Below are positions 56,868 to 64,000 of a DNA stretch of 64,000 nucleotides, piece by piece. Position numbers and translations under genes: made by a program. The notes beneath the pieces are model-generated. The model saw only the letters and a list, made by a program, of their open reading frames with translations. It was not told the origin of the DNA and did no database searches. Location of the stretch: NCBI GenBank assembly GCA_022410635.1, contig JAJVDF010000464.1, forward strand, positions 834,059 to 898,058, read 5' to 3'. This DNA comes from Tretioscincus oriximinensis. Its lineage: Eukaryota; Chordata; Lepidosauria; Squamata; Gymnophthalmidae. Each line of letters starts with the position of its first letter. Position 1 is the stretch's first letter.

Positions 56868-57372
56868 TTATTTATACTTATATTCTGCGCCCATATCCAA
56901 AGGTCTCAGGTTTGACCGGGAGAGAGAAGTCCCACAACATCTGAATGCCAAAGGCCACTTGGACAAATAGAGAAAAATTGTTTTCTCTATCACCCAACAC
57001 TAGGACCAGAGGACCTTCCTTGAAACTGATGGGCAGAAAAGTGAGAACAGACAAAGGAAAGTATTTTTTCACCCAGAGGGTCATCGGCCTGTGGAATTGA
57101 CTTTCTGAAGAGGTGGTGGTAGCTAACAGCTTGGATAGCTTCAGGACAGGACTAGACAGGTTTATGGACACCAAGGGTATAAATGGGTCCTAGGATGGAT
57201 GCCCGGATGCTGCCTCTGGGATGGAGCCACAGGCAGGACTCCTGAAATACCATTTGCAGGGAGTCATGAACAGGTGCATATATTGCTTTCCTCTGTTCAG
57301 GCTGCCCAGGAGCATCTGGTGGGCCTTGATTGGCTGTGGCCTGATCCAGTATGGCTCTTCTTATCTTCTTAT
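56868..57372 (+). mobile_element. CR1-clade LINE 3' end, preceded by family E tail
   Basis: 56868-56912 is a family E start (ATTTATTTATACTTATATTC, then AAGGTCTCAGG). 56960-57372 is a family C CR1 end with GATGGGCAGAAAAGTGAGAA, GGACAGGACTAGACAGGTTT and the end CTTCTTATCTTCTTATATT. It lacks a short piece near GGTGGGCCTTGATTGGC. Confidence 0.75.
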
Positions 57373-57409
57373 ATTAATCCTTCTCAGCTAACTCAATGCT
57401 AGTCACTAT

Positions 57410-57905
57410 TCCTCTCTACAGTACTTTGGTCAGACTACGCTTGGAATACAGTGTTCAATTCTGGGCACCCTAATTTAAAGGACATTGATAAATTGGAGCA
57501 GGTTCCAAAGAAAGTTACAAGGAGGAACAGTTAAAGGATCTAGGGATGTTTAGTCTGCAAAAGAGAAGACTGAGAGGAGATCTGATTGCTGCCTACAAAT
57601 ATCTGAAGGGCTTTTCACAGAACAAAGGGATCAGCATTGTTCTCAGTGGCACATGGAAGGACTAGAAATAATGGGATCAAACAGCAAGGAGGTAGATTTA
57701 GATTGATATCAGAAAAACCTTTCTGACAGGGTGATAAACCAGTGGATAGGTTGCCACAGGAGGTGGTGGGTTCTCCGCTGGAAGTCTTCATGGAGAAGCT
57801 GAGCAGCCATCTGTCTGGGATGGTTTACTGAATCCTGCATTGAACAGGGAGTTGGACCCAATGGCCCTGGATCTCCCTTTCCAATCCTACAATTCTATTA
57901 TTCTG
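57410..57905 (+). mobile_element. CR1 LINE 3' end (family D)
   Basis: Parallel to the copy at 62395-62935 but with frameshifts: CTCTCTACAGTACTTTGGTC, GGACATTGATAAATTGGAGC, AAGACTGAGAGGAGATCTGA, and the terminal TCCAATCCTACAATTCTATT. It ends about 60 bases before the GRAMD2A donor at 57964. Confidence 0.8.
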
Positions 57906-57964
57906 ATTCTTAACATTTTCCCAATGTGAGCTTCCCGATTGCCTTCTAGTAATGCAACCCTTAC

Positions 57965-58027
57965 CAGTGACACTGTATCCGGTTCTTCAGCATACACTTT
58001 CAAGCTGAGACTCTTTTTGCTTGAGAC
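57965..58027 (-). CDS. GRAMD2A: GRAMD2A internal coding exon
   Basis: A 63-base exon between the acceptor TCTCTACAG (ending 58028) and the donor GTAAGG (57964-57959). Both ends are in phase 0. It encodes VSSKKSLSLKVYAEEPDTVS plus Leu. Human GRAMD2A has PSSKKSLSVREFSGEPESLE at this place, directly before EVLIPEMKWRK, which is exactly what the next exon supplies. It lies just C-terminal to the GRAM domain. The upstream intron starts at 58028 and runs past the right edge, so exons for the GRAM domain and N-terminus are outside the window. Confidence 0.9.
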
Positions 58028-58775
58028 CTGTAGAGAGAGAACAGATGCAGTTTGGGGTTCATGGCTGACTAATAGCAGACTTGAAAATTCAACAGCCGAC
58101 CTCCATGTATTTTGCACATATATGATACCATATATTTAAGTAGGGCAGTCAAACAACAAATTGTGTAGTCTTGGGTATTAGTTTGAATGTTGCTAAGATG
58201 GACAATTCCTAGAGATATCACAAATGGCGTCAGTCTGAGAGCACCCAGTTTGCACCCCGAGAGCCCCAGATGCCATCTCTAGTACTTTAAAGGCAGCTTC
58301 TTCCACTCTACAAAGGAAACCACAGTCATCAAAGGATGAGTTTGCCTCAAGGATGTGTTTATTTACATCATGAAATGGGCTATTAAACAGTGGCTCACAC
58401 AAGGCCCGGTCATTTTAAGGAAAATCACTTTTGACCCTTGTCAGCTTCAGGTAGTATTTCAAATGGAGGAGGCCACTTGCTCTACCCCGTGTGTCTCCGC
58501 TGGAAAAGCCTGAGAATAAGCGTTGGGAACTTCCTCTTTTTATAGCACTGGAGAGTTGCCNTAGATTAACTAGTTGAAAACAGGCCAAAAGCAATCTGTG
58601 TGTTGATCTTTGCATTGTTCAACAATAACCTGCAACTTTTAGAAGGGCAGCTATGGATTGCAGATCCTTCTCTGTGGTGGTTCCCTAGAGAGAGAACAGA
58701 TCTTGCCTACCAAAAATGAAGAATGGNCTTGAGGTACCATGTGTCTGCCTTCCCACACCAATCAAAGCTCTAGAG

Positions 58776-59062
58776 CAGGGGTCCTCAAACTACGGTCCGC
58801 GGACCACATGCGGCCCACTGAGGACATTTATCCGGCCGGTAAGATGTTGTCTGTCCTGCTTAGTGGGCGACTAGTCCCAGGCTCACAGTAACACACCCCT
58901 TGCCTTTTCAATAGTGCATGCGCACAATGCACACTTCATGACACCAGGAGGCCCCAAAACTAGGAATTTGTTCATAGTTTTTTTTTTAAGTTATAATCCG
59001 GCCCTTCAACAGTCTGAGGAACAGTGAACTGTCCCCCTGTTTAAAAAGTTTGAGGATCCCTG
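58776..59062. mobile_element. Nonautonomous hAT transposon
   Basis: 287 bases with 16-base terminal inverted repeats (CAGGGGTCCTCAAACT; one mismatch at the other end), flanked by the 8-bp duplication CTCTAGAG (58768-58775) and CTATAGAG (59063-59070), which fits the hAT nTCTAGAn pattern. Subterminal words include GGTCCGCGGACC and AATCCGGCCCTTCAACAGTC. No transposase frame. Confidence 0.85.
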
Positions 59063-59070
59063 CTATAGAG

Positions 59071-61924
59071 GAACTGAAGCTTTATATTCTGGTGACGTTG
59101 TTCTAAATCTGTAGCTTGCCTTCACTCTTCAACATAGACAAGTCCTACATCTTCCCCCAGGAATACAATTTTCATGCAGTCATCTCTTGCATCATGCTGT
59201 GCTCTGGTTCCCACCGTGTAGCTTGACACTGTGTCATAAGTGCCACAAGGGTACCATGGCAGCCCAGTCCATTCAGGCCACTGCATCAACCAATGTCAAT
59301 AAACGCTACAAAGGAGGCTCCGTCTTCCCCATATCCAGGACCCAATCACATTCATGGGGCAGGAGGCATTAACAGAAGTCACATTTTGCAAACATTGTAA
59401 AAGCAAAAATTCCAGAAAGCAGGGGGAAGGTTTGAGGAAGATACAGCGGAAAAACATTAGTCTGGATATTGTGTTTATTTAGCTCAATATTATTGTTAGT
59501 ATCAGTTTGCATAAATGAACTTAATCTAGGGAATCGCCCTCCTTACTGCAGTATGTGATGGAATAAAACTGGAGATCCGCCCCAACCACTGACTAAGAAT
59601 AATTGGGTAACTAGAACTTGGGCAAATATATTTAATGAGACGATAACTACGCAACTGTCTAGGATGTCAGGTGCATCCCCAGATGGACAATTCCTAGAGA
59701 TCTGCGTTCTTTAGAAGTGGCCCAACTTGACAGCTCTTTGCAGCTTTGCAAATGCTGGAAATGCTATTCATAAGTATCGCAGCTCCTGCAAATGGTTCCC
59801 ATACCTACCTGATTTGGAAAGGACTGATGGTACGCATGGAGTGAAGATTAATTGGATTGGTCACAACCTTGGTATTATCCCAAGGATATTGACTGTTTAT
59901 GGACACAAAATTGTTTATCTATTGGGCAGAGACATCAACCACCTATAGTCTCAGAGACTCTGCTGTTATTTATTTAATTACATTTCTATATCCAAAAGTC
60001 TCAGTTGACAATGAAACAGTGTTATGCAATGAATTTACAATAAAAGTTTAAATAAGAAAAAAAAGAAGAATTCCATGAACGTTTGAAAAAGACAAAGAAA
60101 GCCCTCCCAATGGATCTCTCATTAAGAGACGAGAGAGCAGACGAAATGCAAACAGACAGACAGGTCTTGCTCGTAGAGGGAAAAGAACAATCAAGAACAG
60201 TTTGTTTTCTGGGCTAAACTCCCATGATTCTTAGCAAAATTTGCCAAGGCTCAGCTTGGCTAAGGATCATGTGAGCTGTCAGCCTCAAAACGCAACTTTC
60301 CCAAACTGAAAAGAGCTAATTAACAGCGCTGGGAACCAAGCGACACTGACCCATTTTAGAAGGTCTTTCTGCTCTGCCAGGTGGTTNCTGCACTTTCGCA
60401 TTATGAAAGGCCTAGCTGTGTCTAAAGAAAACTTCAAAAAAGAAGCTTCTCGCTGGAAAGTAACAAAGAGATATCCTTAAAAAAAAGAGCCCATCTCAGC
60501 AGAGTCTGAGGAAAACAGAGTAAACATAAACCAAAGAATCGATCAGAATCCGTTTCCCCATCCTGCCCCATGCCACAAGATGGTCTCGAGCACAGGTCAG
60601 AGTTATCGGCTCTGGCCACTGTTCGTGTGGACAAGAAAGGGCAGCCCTGGGGCCCATTTCAGAGACGGGCAAGAAGGGGGCAGAGAAGACCTTCAAAGCC
60701 AGGCTTCCTTAATTTCATCGAACCGAGATCAGAAAGTACTCAAGCTAAATCAGAGAAAGTGGTCAAGCTAAATCAGAGAAAGTGCTCAAGCTACAAACTC
60801 GAACATGGGGGGGGGAGGGGACTTCCTCGGCCACCCCGACCGCGACCCTTTTTGTTCACCTCCAGCCCTGCCTGTCACTAAGGTAGCATCTCAGAACTAG
60901 AACAGGAAATGATATCCGTGGTTAGGCTGACCAGATGGGCCTCCTTTTTTGGGGGGGAACCCGGTTTGGGGGTATCTCCCCCACCTTCTCAGGGGTGTGT
61001 GTGATTTCCCCGTTTTTGCTGAGGGAAAAAAACTTTTGAATTTTNTTTTTTTTNAAAAAATTCACCACACCACCACTGGCTCTGACAACCAGGGCCAGCT
61101 CCTGAAGGTACCCTCTCCTCAGTAAAAAATGCCTATTTTCTCACATAGTCCAAAAAACTCTCGTGCACTTCAAAAAATACTCGCATGTTTCATGTGTCTC
61201 TTGAGTGGGGATTTCGGAGGGGTATGCATTTAGCCCTGTGGCTAACCCTGGGGGTTCATTCACATATAGAACTTGCCCTTAAGATAAAATCTGCCTTTTC
61301 TTTCCAGGCACCAAACAGCCAGCATTTTAAGAGGTTACTTCCCAATTGCAATTGCATTATTTATATTCTTTATTAAGGTTATGTAACACACCCAGATTTT
61401 ACGATTTGAGACTTCTGGTGAGCTGTTTCTAGGCTGGGAGGGGGGGGGGAGTTGTGTTGAAGTCATGCAAGCTGCCAAGTGGATTTCAGAGAGTCCCTTT
61501 GAGGCAATAAGGACTCTGCAAATGCTTCTTGCATTTTCCTGAGACCCGGAGGAAACACAGGATTCCAGATAAGCAACATTTCCCAGTAGCTTCTAACCTT
61601 GAATGTAAGCAGAATTCCTTCCCCTTGGAATGGCTTCAGACTTACAATACTTGCTTTTGCTTCTGAACACAGCTCTTATCTTTGATTCTGCACGGAAAGT
61701 TTTTTGCGCCCAGAGGGAGCCAGTGGTTCAAAATACAACTCGATCAGCACTAGCAACTGGCCAAAGATGTCTTGAAAACCCTGTAGGATGGGCTTCCCAC
61801 ACAAAACCTGGGTTAAAGCTTTGGATCTTTAATGGATCTAAAACCACTTTTTCACACCCATTAGAGGTCCATAACTCTATCCCAGCTCTAAATCGTTGGA
61901 TAAGGAGTTCCCACGGATCTACGT
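59071..61924. other. GRAMD2A intron, no gene recognised
   Basis: Contains a family E tail (59955-60062), a 23-bp tandem repeat (60734-60795, three copies of AAGT..TCAAGCTAAATCAG) and homopolymer-rich sequence with two n near 61045-61055. The 73-residue open frame at 59727-59948 is not recognisable. Confidence 0.5.
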
Positions 61925-62275
61925 TCTACGCAGGCACGAATGGCTCAATCGTACAAAGAAATGGTTCTACGCAGGCACGAATGGCTCAATCGTACAAAGA
62001 AATGGTTCTACGCAGGCACGAATGGCTCAATCGTACAAAGAAATGGTCTCTCATCTGGGAGATTGGGCTTGGAAGACTTTCCATGAGCCTGTAGCTCTAG
62101 CCAACCCAGCTATTCGAAAGCAAGAATTGCAAGAAATTGCAACTGACTGCAAGTAGATACATGGGAACCACCACAGCCTGGTGGGGAAGATAGAATGTCA
62201 GCCTTCGGGCAAAAAGACCCTTGTAAGCCGCTTTGAGTCCCTTTAGAAGATGAGAAAATCGGGATATAAAAACCT
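61925..62275 (+). mobile_element. SINE family A with tripled A-box head
   Basis: The first 41 bases of the SINE (TCTACGCAGGCACGAATGGC onwards) occur three times in tandem at 61925, 61966 and 62007. The usual body follows: CAACCCAGCTATTCGAAAGC, GGGGAAGATAGAATGTCAGC, TAAGCCGCTTTGAGTCCCTT and the tail TATAAAAACCTTCTTCCTCT. Each unit carries an A-box-like TGGCTCAATCG. Confidence 0.85.
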
Positions 62276-62279
62276 TCTT

Positions 62280-62390
62280 CCTCTTCCTCTTGCCAGCCAC
62301 ATGCCAGGGCAGACTATGACAGGCCTTGAATGACGGCCTACCATAGTTTCATTAGCATTCAGGTAGGCTCCTATTTCGAGAAGTAATTAT
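62280..62390. repeat. Palindromic MITE family G fragment
   Basis: CCACATGCCAGGGCAGACTA, ACAGGCCTTGAATGACGGCC and GTAGGCTCCTATTTCGAGA follow the order of family G copies. The left end joins the SINE tail and the right joins a CR1 copy. The family's right end resumes at 62932 (ATCCCAGAATAAGACCCAAT, then GTGGAAAGGG), so the CR1 inserted into this MITE. Confidence 0.55.
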
Positions 62391-62394
62391 TCCT

Positions 62395-62935
62395 CTCTAC
62401 AGTACTTTGGTACGACCACACTTGGAATCCTGTGTTCAGTTCTGGGGGCCCCAATTTAAAAAGGACATTGATAAACTAGAGCAAGTTCAAAAGAGAGTTA
62501 TAAGGATGGTGAGTGGTCTGGAAACCAGGAGGTCCTATGAGGAAGGGTTAAAGGATCTGGGGATGTTTAGTCTGCAAAGGAGAAGACTGAGAGGAGACCT
62601 GATAGCTGTGTACAAATATCTGAAGGGCTGTCACAGAGCAGAGGGATCAGCACTGTTCTCATTGACACATGGAAGGACTAGAAACAATGGGATGAAACTG
62701 CAAGGGAGTAGATTTAGATTAGATATCAGAAAAAAACTTTCTAACAGTCAGGGTGATAAACCAGTGGAACAGTTTGCCACAGGGGGTGGTGAGTTCGCCT
62801 TCCCAGGAAGTCTTCAAACAGAGACTGGACAGTCATCTGTCTGGGATGGTTTAATGAATTCTGCATTGAGCAGGGTGTTGGACCCCATGACCCTGGAGGT
62901 CCCTTCCAACTCTATGATGCTATGATTTATCCCAG
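62395..62935 (+). mobile_element. CR1 LINE 3' end with open ORF2 C-terminus (family D)
   Basis: The reading frame at 62407-62925 encodes the C-terminal part of CR1 ORF2: [20 protein letters not shown], then [17 protein letters not shown] and [16 protein letters not shown]. The 3' sequence follows and ends CTCTATGATGCTATGATT, the octamer-type terminus. It is 5'-truncated, and the frame runs on into the 3' untranslated region without a stop. Young-looking compared with the copy at 57410. Confidence 0.88.
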
Positions 62936-63748
62936 AATAAGACCCAATGTGGAAAGGGCCAGACTGAGCTTGTTCAACCCACACAGCATTTCTCAAGGCA
63001 CCACCCATACGCTACCTTCTAAATATTTCCCTAAATACACTTTAGAACAATGTTATAGTACAGGCACTTTGACACCCGTCATCATGGGAACTGTAGTTCA
63101 AACACATTTGGTCTGCAACCAATACTGTGGAAGTAGCATGTGCCATTTGCCATTAAATAATCTTTTCAATTTCCAGCTATGTTTTAATCCTATAATATAA
63201 TTTAATGTATTTCTTCCTTCAGGTGTCATAATTGCCTGTATCAATCATTAATTTCTCAAATAAATAGAATGTATCTCAATTAGTGTATAGAGAAGAAGAT
63301 GCAGGAAATCCAGGTACGCCAAGGGCAATTCTACTTCATAAGTAGACATCATTTTAATTTACCAAAACAAGAACCCTGAGAAATTTTAAACACCCACAAT
63401 TTGTTGCTACTGAAACCATTGTGTATCAGTAACTACTTCTGTCAAAAAATGAATTATATAACTCATAATTAACTTTTTAGCTCTCCAGTTACCACAAGAG
63501 TTTTCCGCAAGAGACAAATAAGATGGTTGCTTGAGAAAATTGTATTTATTATTGCGCTGCTTGGAGGATTTAACTCTGCTTTAAACATTCAAGTGCCTCT
63601 AGGCAGCTTTGCAAATGCACAAACACAAAACGCAAATCAATTGGAATTTCTGTTGGTGCTAAATATCTCCATTTGCAGGAATTTGAGGACAGGTGAAAGG
63701 TTGCCTTCTTCTGCTTCAGACTAATCAGGTGCAATTGGTCGGCCTGTG

Positions 63749-64000
63749 CAGACTATGGGAGGCCCCATTTAGCTCATCCACATGCCAGTATAGACTATAG
63801 GAGGCCCCATTTGGCTCATCCACATGCCAGTATAGACTATGGGAGGCCCCATTGGGCTCATCCACATGCCAGTATAGACTATGGGAGGCCCCATTGGGCT
63901 CATCCACGTGCCAGTATAGACTATGGGAGGCCCCATTTGGCTCATCCACGTGCCAGTATAGACTATGGGAGGCCCCATTTGACTCATCCACATGCCATTA
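63749..64000. repeat. 42-bp minisatellite made of MITE core units
   Basis: Six tandem units of 42 bases (CACATGCCAGTATAGACTAT, then GGGAGGCCCCATT and GGCTCATC) run to the window edge and probably beyond. The unit is the half-palindrome of family G MITEs. The period is a multiple of three, so it creates false 14-residue periodic open frames on the minus strand. Confidence 0.9.

Noticed and set aside
59727..59948. 73-residue frame possibly from a processed pseudogene
   Set aside because: No protein family recognised and no poly-A or duplication evidence.
61630..62094. 154-residue open frame
   Set aside because: Its C-terminal half is the tripled SINE head read in three different frames (41 is not a multiple of three).
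36780..62275. tRNA-like heads as genuine tRNA genes
   Set aside because: A- and B-box words occur, but each is fused to a SINE body and does not fold into a full cloverleaf by eye.
62407..62925. 172-residue plus-strand frame as a host gene
   Set aside because: It is the C-terminus of CR1 LINE ORF2 plus its 3' untranslated region.
63725..63993. Periodic 14-residue repeat protein frames on the minus strand
   Set aside because: Created by the 42-bp minisatellite; both overlapping frames are open because the unit lacks stops.
58028..64000. Search for GRAMD2A GRAM-domain exons on the minus strand
   Set aside because: No frame resembling the segment before SSKKSLSL was found; these exons probably lie beyond the window.
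1..64000. CRISPR arrays, operons, riboswitches, phage or plasmid features
   Set aside because: The sequence is vertebrate nuclear DNA with introns and LINE/SINE repeats; the tandem repeats present have no spacers.

Overview
This is a gene-poor stretch of a vertebrate nuclear genome. The repeats point to a reptile, most likely a squamate (lizard or snake): there are many CR1-clade LINE 3' ends, a decayed BovB/RTE LINE, tRNA-derived SINEs, and mariner, hAT and Harbinger-like miniature elements. The species cannot be fixed from the sequence. Single ambiguous bases are scattered throughout, and one 187-base gap lies in the GC-rich part.

The recognisable genes give the order MYO9A promoter (leftward), SENP8 (rightward), GRAMD2A (leftward), the same order and orientation as on human chromosome 15. 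Positions 1-22.3 kb are AT-rich with no recognisable coding exon and are inferred to be MYO9A intron 1. A CpG island at about 22.44-24.07 kb carries a splice donor on each strand, an NRF1 site, a ZNF143/THAP11-type site and an inverted CCAAT box, so it looks like a shared bidirectional promoter. The complete SENP8 (NEDD8 protease) coding exon is at 34520-35155, about 10.5 kb downstream of its putative 5' noncoding exon, with a polyadenylation signal at 35601.

From 36 to 52 kb the sequence is intergenic and rich in repeats, including a solo LTR with a perfect 5-bp target duplication (45660-46398). The last four coding exons of GRAMD2A lie on the minus strand at 58027-57965, 54497-54341, 52314-52215 and 52124-52013. 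Splice phases agree at every junction and the C-terminal membrane anchor is clear. The rest of that gene lies beyond the right edge. The window ends inside a 42-bp minisatellite built from the core of a palindromic miniature transposon that also occurs on both sides of the CpG island.

I see no bacterial-style operon, CRISPR array, toxin gene or intact virus, and no convincing new biological system. The items most worth a second look are the transposon structures that retain target duplications, the palindrome-to-minisatellite family, a tripled SINE A box, an assembly duplication marked by a single n, and the compact C-terminal exon structure of GRAMD2A.
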